A stretch of 47,605 bases of DNA from DASWDH01 sp035318505. Its GTDB lineage: Bacteria > Myxococcota_A > Polyangia > Polyangiales > Polyangiaceae. Location of the stretch: NCBI GenBank assembly GCA_035318505.1, contig DATHEQ010000239.1:1-47605 (forward strand), in the 5' to 3' direction. Of this stretch, positions 24,514 through 31,992 are shown piece after piece; the stretch's first letter is position 1; each line of letters starts with the position of its first letter. The translations under genes and the position numbers were made by a program. The notes under the pieces were generated by a model. It worked only from the letters and a program-made list of their open reading frames with translations. It searched no databases and was not told the origin of the DNA.

Positions 24514-25137
24514 ATGCACATCCCCAGCGCTTTTCGTGTGGTCGATCGCGGCGTTCTCGAGCGCTTCATGGGGGAGCACGGCTTTGCGGCAATCGTGAGC
24601 CAGACCGACAATGGGCTACTCGCGACCCACGTTCCCTTGTTGCTCGAGCAAGAGGGGGACGATTGTCGATTGCTCGGGCACATGGCGCGCGCCAATCCGC
24701 ATTGGCGCTACTTCGACGATCGCCAAGAAGCGATGGTCATTTTTCAGGGGCCGCACGGCTATGTTTCTCCTTCGTGGTATGCGACGGCGCCGGCCGTTCC
24801 GACCTGGAACTACGCGGTCGCCCACGTGTACGGTCGGCCCCGCGTCATCGAAGATCGGTCGCGCTTACGTGCGCTGCTCGAGCAACTTGTCGCTCGCTAC
24901 GAATCTTCGATGCCCGCTCCGTGGTCTGCGGCTCGACTTCCGCCAGAGTATCTCGAGCACATGACGGATGCGATCGTCGCCTTCAGCATTTCGGTCGATC
25001 GCATCGAAGGCAAGTTCAAACTCGGGCAGAACCGTTCCCGCGAGGACAGGGAAGGCGTCATCGCGGGGCTGACGAACGAAGGCGGGAACGATGGCCTCGC
25101 CCTCGCGACGTTGGCTCGCCAGCTGCTCCGGACCTGA
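24514..25137 (+). CDS. PaiB-like FMN-binding protein
   Basis: The ATG at 24514 gives 207 residues starting MHIPSAF, as PaiB proteins do; a GTG at 24457, four bases after the RidA stop, would add 19. Family segments are ATHVPLLLEQE, GHMARANPHWRYF, VIFQGPHGYVSPSWY, VPTWNYAVAHVYG and IEGKFKLGQNRSREDREGVI. PaiB-like proteins have a split-barrel flavin-binding fold and are annotated as negative regulators of sporulation and protease genes in Bacillus, but biochemical evidence outside Bacillus is thin. A role in flavin-dependent redox chemistry with the RidA-like neighbour is possible. Confidence 0.9.
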   Translation: MHIPSAFRVVDRGVLERFMGEHGFAAIVSQTDNGLLATHVPLLLEQEGDDCRLLGHMARANPHWRYFDDRQEAMVIFQGPHGYVSPSWYATAPAVPTWNYAVAHVYGRPRVIEDRSRLRALLEQLVARYESSMPAPWSAARLPPEYLEHMTDAIVAFSISVDRIEGKFKLGQNRSREDREGVIAGLTNEGGNDGLALATLARQLLRT

Positions 25138-25184
25138 CCATGCCGTCTCCAGATCCGGGCGCGAGCATTGCATAGACCACCCAA

Positions 25185-26552
25185 GTGGCGCGAACGGGTG
25201 TCTATCGCGTGCGCAACCAGCACGGTGCGTCCCCGGCCAGTCGCTGCCTGCTGCAAACAGCAGTCATGGCGACGGCGATACTCCTCAGCACTGCCTGCGC
25301 CGAACGTCGTAGATCGTTCGCGGGGGCCGGTGGCGAGAGGGTCATCGCATTTGTCGGTTGGGGCGCGCCCGAGGAACGCGGCGTCATGGCCGACGTCGTG
25401 GCGCTCTTCGAACAATCGAATCCGGGTCTCCGCGTCACGTACACCCAGGTCCCGGGTACCGGTTACGACTATCTCAATAAGCTCCGGCTCATGATCGTGG
25501 CGGGCAACGCGCCCGACGTGTTCTATGTGCCCGATGGGGCGTTCGGCGAGCTCGTTCGAACGGGAGCCCTGCTCGATCTGGATGAGCGCATAGCAGCGAG
25601 CGGCGTCGTCGATCTCGACGCCATGTGGCCGAGCGCCGTTGACCGTTATCGGTGGGACGGGCGGCGGCTCCACCAAGGCCATCTCTACGCGTTGCCGAAA
25701 GACATGGGTCCCACGGCGATGTTCTACGACGCCGACCGGTTTCGCGAACGCGGCGTACCGTTGCCGGATCCCGTGGTGCCGATGACGTGGAGCGAAGCGC
25801 GTGCGATGTGGGCCGCCCTCAGCGATCGCGCTGGGCCAGTCCGTCGCTATGGCTTGACCGGCTATCCGTTCGACGTTGCGGTCTGGGCAGCGGGAGGCGA
25901 GGTCCTTACGTCCGATCGCCGATCTTGGGCCATGCAGAATCCGGTGGCCGAGGGCGCCGTCCAGTGGTGCGCGGACCTCGCCCTCTCCGACGGTGTCGCG
26001 CCTTTGCCCTCGCGCGTGGAAGGGGGTGGCGGGCGAGAGCTCTTCGAGGCACGTCTCGCGGCCACGCACATCGACGGTCGCTGGATGGTGCCGCGCTTTC
26101 GCAAGCTCGGCTTCGATTGGGATGTGGCGCCCATTCCGATGGCGGATCGCGACCGTCCGCCCGTCGTGTGGTCAGGGTCGGTCGGTTTCGCCGTCGCGGC
26201 CAGCACACCCTATCCGGACGAAGCGATCGCCCTCGTGGCGTGGCTCGCCGGGCCCGAAGGTCAGGCTCCCTTGACGAGAACCGGTCTGCAGCTCCCCAAC
26301 CAGCGCGCGCTCGCGAAGACCGACCTTTTTCTGCAGCCTGGCCAACGCCCGGTCCATGCCGACGTCTTCGTGCGCGCCGCAAAGAACAGTCGACCGAGCG
26401 CCATCACGGAAACGCCGAACAGCTTCTGGTTCGATGTTCTCTCCATATTTCTCGACGAAGTGTGGCGCGGCCGGCGCACGGCCGCGTCCCTGTTCCCCGA
26501 GCTCGCGCCGCGCATCGATGCGGCCCTGCGCGAGAACAACCCGGAGCTCTGA
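25185..26552 (+). CDS. ABC importer substrate-binding lipoprotein, family 1 (sugar type)
   Basis: The GTG at 25185 gives 455 residues with a signal peptide ending in the lipobox STAC (near residue 38). The mature part has the family 1 binding-protein pattern: VIAFVGWGAPEERGVMADVV, FEQSNPGLRVTYTQVPGTGY, LRLMIVAGNAPDVFYVPDG, LYALPKDMGPTAMFYDADRF, TWSEARAMWAAL, and WSGSVGFAVAASTPYPDEAI. It captures a solute, most likely an oligosaccharide, in the periplasm and delivers it to the two permeases encoded immediately downstream. The permease start follows one base after this stop, so translation is likely coupled. Confidence 0.92.
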   Translation: MARTGVYRVRNQHGASPASRCLLQTAVMATAILLSTACAERRRSFAGAGGERVIAFVGWGAPEERGVMADVVALFEQSNPGLRVTYTQVPGTGYDYLNKLRLMIVAGNAPDVFYVPDGAFGELVRTGALLDLDERIAASGVVDLDAMWPSAVDRYRWDGRRLHQGHLYALPKDMGPTAMFYDADRFRERGVPLPDPVVPMTWSEARAMWAALSDRAGPVRRYGLTGYPFDVAVWAAGGEVLTSDRRSWAMQNPVAEGAVQWCADLALSDGVAPLPSRVEGGGGRELFEARLAATHIDGRWMVPRFRKLGFDWDVAPIPMADRDRPPVVWSGSVGFAVAASTPYPDEAIALVAWLAGPEGQAPLTRTGLQLPNQRALAKTDLFLQPGQRPVHADVFVRAAKNSRPSAITETPNSFWFDVLSIFLDEVWRGRRTAASLFPELAPRIDAALRENNPEL

Positions 26553-26553
26553 C

Positions 26554-27435
26554 GTGCAGGCCCGTCGTTTCGAGCGCGAAGCCTTTTGGGCTTACGCTTT
26601 CATCGCGCCCCCCGTCCTCGGCGCGATCGCGTTTGCGTTTCTGCCCATGGCAGCGTCGCTCTTCTTGAGCTTCACCCGCTACGACGTGCTGACCCCACCG
26701 CAATGGATTGGACTCGACAACTACCGGCGTCTCTTCAATGACGACTTTTTCGTCGGTCGCACTGCCGTCAACACCGTCTTTTACCTGATGGGCGTTCCGC
26801 TCGGGATCGCGGCCGCTCTCACCGTCGCGGTGCTGCTCAATCAAGTGGGTGCGCTGCGCGGCCTGTTCCGCACCGTCTATTTCATTCCCTCGGTGTGCTC
26901 GATCGTGGCCGTTGCGCTCGTTTGGAAATGGATCTACCGCGCCGATTTGGGCCTTCTCAATATGACGCTCACCTCGATGGGCGTGCGCGACCCGCCGGCG
27001 TGGCTCAACGAGCCCGAGCTCGTCAAACCATCGCTCATCTTCATGGGCGTGTGGACGAGCATTGGATTCAACGTCGTCGTTTACCTGGCCGCGCTGCAAA
27101 CAGTGCCGCGGCACCTCATCGAGGCCGCCGAGCTCGACGGGGCCAACGCCTGGCAGCGATTTTGGCACGTCGTTTTCCCCGTCGTGAGCCCGACCACGTT
27201 CTTTCTGGTGGTGACCGGCACGATAGCCACGCTGCAGAACTTCGATCAAGTCTACGTCATGACGCGCGGCGGTCCGACATACGCGTCGGCCACCTTCATG
27301 CTCTACATCTACGTGACCGGCTTCCAATATTTTCAGATGGGTTACGCCTCCGCCATGGCGTGGCTCCTCGCGCTCGGCGTCCTTCTCGTCACCCGCTCGC
27401 ATTTCGCGCTCGCCAAGCGCTGGGTGCATGAATGA
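26554..27435 (+). CDS. ABC sugar importer permease, MalF/UgpA-like
   Basis: The GTG at 26554, one base after the preceding stop, gives 293 residues with six membrane helices. The first helix is AYAFIAPPVLGAIAFAFLPM, typical of MalF/UgpA-like subunits. The cytoplasmic EAA loop that docks to the ATPase is EAAELDGANAWQRFWHVVFP. An upstream in-frame extension would lie inside the binding-protein gene and is rejected. It overlaps the next permease start by four bases (ATGA). No ATPase gene is present in the cluster, so a shared ATPase encoded elsewhere must energise it. Confidence 0.93.
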   Translation: MQARRFEREAFWAYAFIAPPVLGAIAFAFLPMAASLFLSFTRYDVLTPPQWIGLDNYRRLFNDDFFVGRTAVNTVFYLMGVPLGIAAALTVAVLLNQVGALRGLFRTVYFIPSVCSIVAVALVWKWIYRADLGLLNMTLTSMGVRDPPAWLNEPELVKPSLIFMGVWTSIGFNVVVYLAALQTVPRHLIEAAELDGANAWQRFWHVVFPVVSPTTFFLVVTGTIATLQNFDQVYVMTRGGPTYASATFMLYIYVTGFQYFQMGYASAMAWLLALGVLLVTRSHFALAKRWVHE

Positions 27436-28256
27436 AAGTGTTGCCGCGGTCGCGAGCCTTGGTCTACGCCATCTTGATCGTCGTCGCGGTGGCGGTGCTC
27501 CTTCCGTTCGCCTTCATGTTGAGCACGAGCTTCAAGCCCCCGCGCGAGATCTACGAGGTGCCTTTTCGCTTTATCCCGCGCCAGCCGACGCTCGCCAATT
27601 ACAAATCTGCACTTTTGGAAGTGAACCTCGCCCGCGGCACCCTCAATACCGTCGCCATCGCAGTGCCCTCCACTTTGGGGGGCCTCTTGACGGCGTCATT
27701 CGCCGGCTTCGCCTTCGCCAAACTTCGCTTTCCCGGACGCGAGGCGCTGTTTGCAATGCTCATCGCCACCATGATGGTGCCGGGCGTCCTCTTGCTCATC
27801 CCGCAGTTCTCCGCATTTGCCGAGATCGGCTGGGTCGACACCTTCTGGCCTCTCATCGTGCCGGGCGCGATGGGAACGGCAATGGCGACCTTCATGATGC
27901 GCCAGTTCTTCAAGGGCGTGCCGGACGAGATCATCGATGCCGCCGCGCTCGACGGCGCCACGCCGTTCTACCTCTTCACGCGCATCGTCTTTCCCCTCGC
28001 CCGCCCCGCGCTCATTACGCTCGCGGTGTTCGGCTTCAAAGGCGCGTGGAACGATTACTTTGGGCCGCTCGTGTACCTGTCCTCGCCGGACAAGATGAAC
28101 ATTCAGCAGATGATCGCCGCCACGCAAAATGCCTATGGCGGCGATCCGGGAATACTCATGGCGGGGTCGGCACTCGCGATGGTGCCGCTGCTGGTGATGT
28201 TTCTCTTCGCGCAGCGCTATTTCATCGAGGGCATCGCCACGACGGGGTTGAAGTAG
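27432..28256 (+). CDS. ABC sugar importer permease, MalG/UgpE-like
   Basis: The 274-residue product starts at an ATG overlapping the previous stop. It has six helices, the MalG-type opening (FAFMLSTSFKPPREI), PGREALFAMLIATMMVPGVL in the middle, and the EAA loop in a typical form (IIDAAALDGATPFYLFTRIV followed by FPLARPAL). It pairs with the MalF-like subunit to form the transport channel. The 3' end is followed at once by a short hairpin. Confidence 0.93.
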   Translation: MKVLPRSRALVYAILIVVAVAVLLPFAFMLSTSFKPPREIYEVPFRFIPRQPTLANYKSALLEVNLARGTLNTVAIAVPSTLGGLLTASFAGFAFAKLRFPGREALFAMLIATMMVPGVLLLIPQFSAFAEIGWVDTFWPLIVPGAMGTAMATFMMRQFFKGVPDEIIDAAALDGATPFYLFTRIVFPLARPALITLAVFGFKGAWNDYFGPLVYLSSPDKMNIQQMIAATQNAYGGDPGILMAGSALAMVPLLVMFLFAQRYFIEGIATTGLK

Positions 28257-28271
28257 CGAAGCGTGCTTCGC
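28256..28271. terminator. Short hairpin between convergent genes
   Basis: GCGAAGC-GT-GCTTCGC forms a 7-bp stem at the end of the permease gene, 17 bp before the convergent lipoprotein stop. There is no T-tract on either side, so terminator function is tentative. Confidence 0.4.
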
Positions 28272-28287
28272 GACCGCTGCGCGTGCC

Positions 28288-28914
28288 CTACTTGATGCCG
28301 CCCTTCGGGCGTTCGTCGGGGATGAGATCGTCGTTGCGCCAATAGGTGTCGTTTTTTCCTGCGTCGTCGGTAAAAGCAACCGTCGAGATCTCTCCCTCGA
28401 TCGTGACAGCGCCTTTCGGTACGTCGTCCTTCTTCACACAAGAGAAGTTCATGAACACCTTCTCGCCCGGTTTGACGGCCCCGGCGAAGATATTGCCCGC
28501 GCAGGTGAGCCTGCGATACGCCTTGTCGCCGACCTTCGTTTCGAGCTGCTTGCCCGCTTTGTCGTAGAAGTAGACGACGACCTTGCCGTAGAGGATTTCT
28601 AGCTTCGCGTTGTTGATGATCTTGAAGGTCGGCCCCTTGTCGCCGATTTTTTTGTCCCAGGTGATGTCCATCATTCGCGTCTTGCCCTTGCCCTTGCACG
28701 GGTCGTCGAACAGGCCTTTGCCGGTCGAGCCCTCAGGACACGGGTGGACGGGTTTTCGCTCCGGAGCGCTCGCGACGGGTGCCACCGAAGCGACGGGAGG
28801 CGCTGAGACGGTCGCCAGGGGCAAACTGCTTGCGGCCGGGGCCGGCTTCGCCTCCTCTTTGTCGCAAGCCAAGAGGCACACCGCGAAAGCGGCTGCGCCG
28901 AAGTTCCAAGTCAT
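28288..28914 (-). CDS. Lipoprotein of unknown function
   Basis: The ATG at 28914 gives 208 residues with a clear signal peptide and lipobox (CLLAC), a Pro/Ala/Val-rich linker to about residue 55, and a compact beta-rich domain from DITWDKKIGDKGPTFKIINN to GAVTIEGEISTVAFTD. Two Cys in the domain (LTCAGN and NFSCVK) could form a disulfide. The pattern resembles small immunoglobulin-like domains that compare the strength of hydrophobic strands (KVVVYFYDKAGKQLETKVG), but no family is recognised. It is convergent with the ABC permease operon. Confidence 0.75.
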   Translation of the reverse strand: MTWNFGAAAFAVCLLACDKEEAKPAPAASSLPLATVSAPPVASVAPVASAPERKPVHPCPEGSTGKGLFDDPCKGKGKTRMMDITWDKKIGDKGPTFKIINNAKLEILYGKVVVYFYDKAGKQLETKVGDKAYRRLTCAGNIFAGAVKPGEKVFMNFSCVKKDDVPKGAVTIEGEISTVAFTDDAGKNDTYWRNDDLIPDERPKGGIK

Positions 28915-29039
28915 CCGTCGTGTGCTCCACATGGTCTCCTCCGTCTGCCGCTGCCACGCCGGCGCCCATGCGCCGGCCGCCGGACGCTACCTCAAGCAAC
29001 GCGCGATCGCCACGCCCTTGGAGGCTGGGCGGGCATCCC

Positions 29040-30392
29040 TCACCGCTTGCTCTCGACGGGGCCGTCGAAAAAGAGCCGAAGCCGATCGTCCACCAACCGG
29101 AATCGTCGTTCGATTTTGTGAAGGCGCACTTGGAGCTTGTCTCCTCCGTAGGGCCCCTCGAGCGTGAGACGATCGGCGTCGTCGCGGGAGTACCCGAGAA
29201 GCGCTTTCTTGCTGGTATCTCCGTCCCATGTACTGAGCGCGATCGTCCTTTTCGCGTCGTCGGTCTTCATTCGGTAGCGGATCGTGCTGTCGTCCATGAA
29301 ACGGATTGTCAATTGACCGTACGTGTTCACAATCGCGCCGCGCCAGCGCCTCGCATCGGTGATGGTGAGCGGCTCCAGCTCGCCATTGCGCGTGAACGAC
29401 TCGACGTCGTAGATGCCAAATAGCTCGGGGGGCGGGGGTTTTCGATATTTGAGCACTGGCTTCACGGCCGCGGCGCCGGCCAGTGCTATTACCAGCACCT
29501 TCGACGCAGCCAGCGCGCCGCGTCGCCAACGCTTCTCCAGCCATCGATCGAACGACGGCGGCCACGCCGACGATGCGCCCGACAGCGTGGACGGCGCCGC
29601 TCGGCCGGGCATCAGCAGATGGGTCAACCGCCGTGCATCGACCGCCACCAAAAATACGCTCATGACGAGCAGATTCGATGACCAGAGCTTCACCCCTACG
29701 TTGAAAAAGACATTGACCAAGACGACGTTGAGTAGCGTCGCCGAAGCAATCAGCGCGCCGAGCGTCGTCGTACGTCGAAAGCAGAGGAGCAACCCGGCGA
29801 GTAGCTCGGCGCCCCCGATGAAGGCGCAATAGGCATAGGAATGGCCCAAGAACATCCACAGGAGCCTGCCGGGCTGCGAATCGCCGTACATCTGCATCAG
29901 CGCGTCGGGCTCGGGATCGGGAAACTGGATCTTCACGATCTTGACCGCGGCATACACAAACAATGGGAAAACGAGCATGTAACGTACGTAGACACGCAGC
30001 GCCGCGAGAAGCTCGACGTACGCCGTTCGCCGCCGATCCGCCAGCGACCAAATGGCGCTTATCAGCACAGCGACGATCAGGATCAAGAAGACTTGCACGA
30101 AATCGATGCGTCGGTCCGACTCGCCGTTCTCCATCGTCAGGAGAGGATGCCCGAGGAGGCGCTCGCCTAGGGATGCAGCGATGGCCATCCACGGTTGGTA
30201 GTAGATCCGGTCCACGACCTCGGAGATGATGGGGATCCGATCGATGGGAAAGGGAAAGCCGTAGAGGAGGAAGTAGGAGAAGAAAAACCGAAACGCCACG
30301 CGCAGACCGGCCGACCACACTGGCCGCTGTTCGGCCGTCACCCGCGCGGGCGAATCGCTGGTGGCCATCACGGACATCGCAAGCTCGCTCAT
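29040..30392 (-). CDS. DoxX-like multi-pass membrane protein
   Basis: The ATG at 30392 follows an AGGGAGGAG ribosome site about nine bases upstream and gives 450 residues. About residues 25-290 contain seven or more membrane helices with DoxX-like features: FRFFFSYFLLYGFPFP, FLGHSYAYCAFIGGAELLAG, LLCFRRTTTLGALIASATLL and NVFFNVGVKLWSSNLLVM. The last 130 residues are soluble and beta-rich (LFGIYDVESFTRNGE, STIRYRMKTDDAKRTIALST). DoxX-like proteins are linked to membrane redox or quinone functions. The gene lies downstream of the sigma/anti-sigma pair on the same strand, 118 bp away, and may be part of its output. Confidence 0.8.
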   Translation of the reverse strand: MSELAMSVMATSDSPARVTAEQRPVWSAGLRVAFRFFFSYFLLYGFPFPIDRIPIISEVVDRIYYQPWMAIAASLGERLLGHPLLTMENGESDRRIDFVQVFLILIVAVLISAIWSLADRRRTAYVELLAALRVYVRYMLVFPLFVYAAVKIVKIQFPDPEPDALMQMYGDSQPGRLLWMFLGHSYAYCAFIGGAELLAGLLLCFRRTTTLGALIASATLLNVVLVNVFFNVGVKLWSSNLLVMSVFLVAVDARRLTHLLMPGRAAPSTLSGASSAWPPSFDRWLEKRWRRGALAASKVLVIALAGAAAVKPVLKYRKPPPPELFGIYDVESFTRNGELEPLTITDARRWRGAIVNTYGQLTIRFMDDSTIRYRMKTDDAKRTIALSTWDGDTSKKALLGYSRDDADRLTLEGPYGGDKLQVRLHKIERRFRLVDDRLRLFFDGPVESKR

Positions 30393-30510
30393 CACCGAGG
30401 CTCCTCCCTGACCCTCGCGTGAACGCTCGACGTCGCCCAGCGTGACGAAACATGGCGCGTTCTCTCGACCGCACAACGTCGCTAGACCGTCCTGCCGCTC
30501 GAGGGAAAAC

Positions 30511-30918
30511 TCAACGCAAGATGCCGCGACGCGAGCTCGGCGTTGCGAGGGAGGCGGCCGCCGCTCGGCGGCTTCGCAGAGCAAGGCGCGGCGCTCGCAA
30601 CGCAGGAGCCGAAGCGCGACCGCCGGCGATCGCGGCGGCGCCCGCGCGGCCGTACCCGTCACTGGCGCGACCGTTCGCGACACCTTGAAACACCCAGATC
30701 AAGCAAGCGACGACGACAGCGCCGGCCACTGGTAACTCGACGAACTCGGTCCAGATCCGCTCGGCCTGCCGCGCCCACCCCGCCGCGCGCGAGGATGGTC
30801 GACTCATCAGCGCCAGAATCGCGCGCTCGCGGATCCTTGCGGCCGTCGCTTCGTCGACGTCGTGCGGCGACAGCTCGGCGAGTCGTACCCAAACCCTATC
30901 GCTGATGTGTGGCTTCAT
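30511..30918 (-). CDS. Probable membrane-anchored anti-sigma factor
   Basis: The 135-residue product overlaps the stop of the ECF sigma gene by four bases. Residues 1-57 form a charged helical region (ISDRVWVRLAELSPHDVDEA), about 62-80 is a single membrane helix (LPVAGAVVVACLIWVFQGV), and the C-terminal 50 residues are Ala/Arg-rich and low complexity. The gene order and topology are those of anti-sigma factors, but the zinc-binding HxxxCxxC motif is absent. The anti-sigma call therefore rests mainly on context. Confidence 0.65.
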   Translation of the reverse strand: MKPHISDRVWVRLAELSPHDVDEATAARIRERAILALMSRPSSRAAGWARQAERIWTEFVELPVAGAVVVACLIWVFQGVANGRASDGYGRAGAAAIAGGRASAPALRAPRLALRSRRAAAASLATPSSRRGILR

Positions 30919-31541
30919 CGTCTCTTCCCCTGATGGAGAATCAGAACGGGAGCCGCGGGCTCTTCGGCGAGCGCTTGCGAAAGCATGGCGCGGGCGCGCG
31001 AAAGCCTTTTTCGAAGCGCGTCGGGGCGAATGCCGATGACGGTTGCTGCCCGCGCCGGTTCCAAGCCCTCCGCGGCTACGAGTAAGAGAACCTCGCGGTA
31101 GGGAGCAGGTAGCGCCGCGAGCGCGCTCTCCAATCGCGTGATCGATTCACTGGACGCGAGATCCTCGCTCGGAACAGACGGAGGCGGCGCGTCGACCGTT
31201 CGCCGAAGAATGCCGAGTGCCCATTTGGCGACGGATCGCCCCCGGCCGTGGCTCGCCGCCAGGTGACGCGCGACGGTAAAGAGCCAAGCGCCGATATCGG
31301 TATCGTCGCGAAGCCGCGCCCGGTGAGCCGCTAGCCGAAGAAAAGTTTCTTGCAAAGCATCTTCCGCCGAGGGACGGTCGCCGAGCTGGCGAACGAGGAA
31401 GCTGAAGATGCGCGCGCGCCACTGCGCATAGACGACATCGAATGCCTCCGGGTCGCCCTGTTTCAGACGAGCGATCAGCGTTGGCTCGGTTGTCTCCACC
31501 TCCTCATGAACGCTCCAAGGGGTTGGGCGTGACAATCGCAT
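30915..31541 (-). CDS. ECF-type sigma-70 family RNA polymerase sigma factor
   Basis: The ATG at 31541 gives 208 residues. Region 2 is seen as LIARLKQGDPEAFDVVYAQW, FLVRQLGDRPSAEDALQETF and WLFTVARHLAASHGR. Region 4 is seen as LAALPAPYREVLLLVAAEGL, then EPARAATVIGIRPDALRKRL. There is no region 1 or 3, as in ECF sigma factors. The frame remains open upstream to 31814, but that overlaps the divergent gene and has no sigma features. The next gene overlaps by four bases and looks like its anti-sigma factor. Its target promoters are unknown. Confidence 0.9.
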   Translation of the reverse strand: MRLSRPTPWSVHEEVETTEPTLIARLKQGDPEAFDVVYAQWRARIFSFLVRQLGDRPSAEDALQETFLRLAAHRARLRDDTDIGAWLFTVARHLAASHGRGRSVAKWALGILRRTVDAPPPSVPSEDLASSESITRLESALAALPAPYREVLLLVAAEGLEPARAATVIGIRPDALRKRLSRARAMLSQALAEEPAAPVLILHQGKRR

Positions 31542-31607
31542 TTCCGTCACGCCGTTCGCGCTGGCGCGTTCCTGATGAGATTCGGTAACTTCCCCCGCGA
31601 GGTCAAC

Positions 31608-31976
31608 ATGCTGGAACTCTTCGATGCAGGTGGTTTTGCCATGTACGCAGTTGTGGGATTCGGCCTGGTCGCGCTCGTGGCAGCGTGTCTTTTTGCATGG
31701 CGACCACGGTTCGAGCGACTCGCCTTCATCGGGGGAATGAGCATGGCTACCGCGTGCATCTCGCTCGCGGGCCTCGCGAAGAACCTCGCCAAGGTGTTCA
31801 CCTTCGTGAGTCATGAGTTGGCAAACGACGACTTTGCCCCGATGTTGGCGACGCGCATGGTCTTGCAGGGCATCAGCGAATCATTGTCCCCGGTGACCTT
31901 CGGATTCTCGCTCGTGTCGCTCGTCGCGTTCGTTTGCGCGATTGGCTTTCGGAGGATGCTGCGCGAGCCCTCGTAG
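31608..31976 (+). CDS. Small three-helix membrane protein, MotA/TolQ-like pattern
   Basis: The ATG at 31608 follows a GAGG site and gives 122 residues; the frame also begins at 31575. Three hydrophobic helices are visible: FAMYAVVGFGLVALVAACLF, FIGGMSMATACISLAGLA, and VTFGFSLVSLVAFVCAIGF. The opening MLELFDAGGFAMYAV and the arrangement recall the membrane part of TolQ/ExbB/MotA-type proton channel proteins, but the family signature is incomplete. It is divergent from the ECF sigma gene with 66 bp between starts, so they may share regulatory DNA. Confidence 0.65.
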   Translation: MLELFDAGGFAMYAVVGFGLVALVAACLFAWRPRFERLAFIGGMSMATACISLAGLAKNLAKVFTFVSHELANDDFAPMLATRMVLQGISESLSPVTFGFSLVSLVAFVCAIGFRRMLREPS

Positions 31977-31992
31977 CCCACGTGATCGGTCT

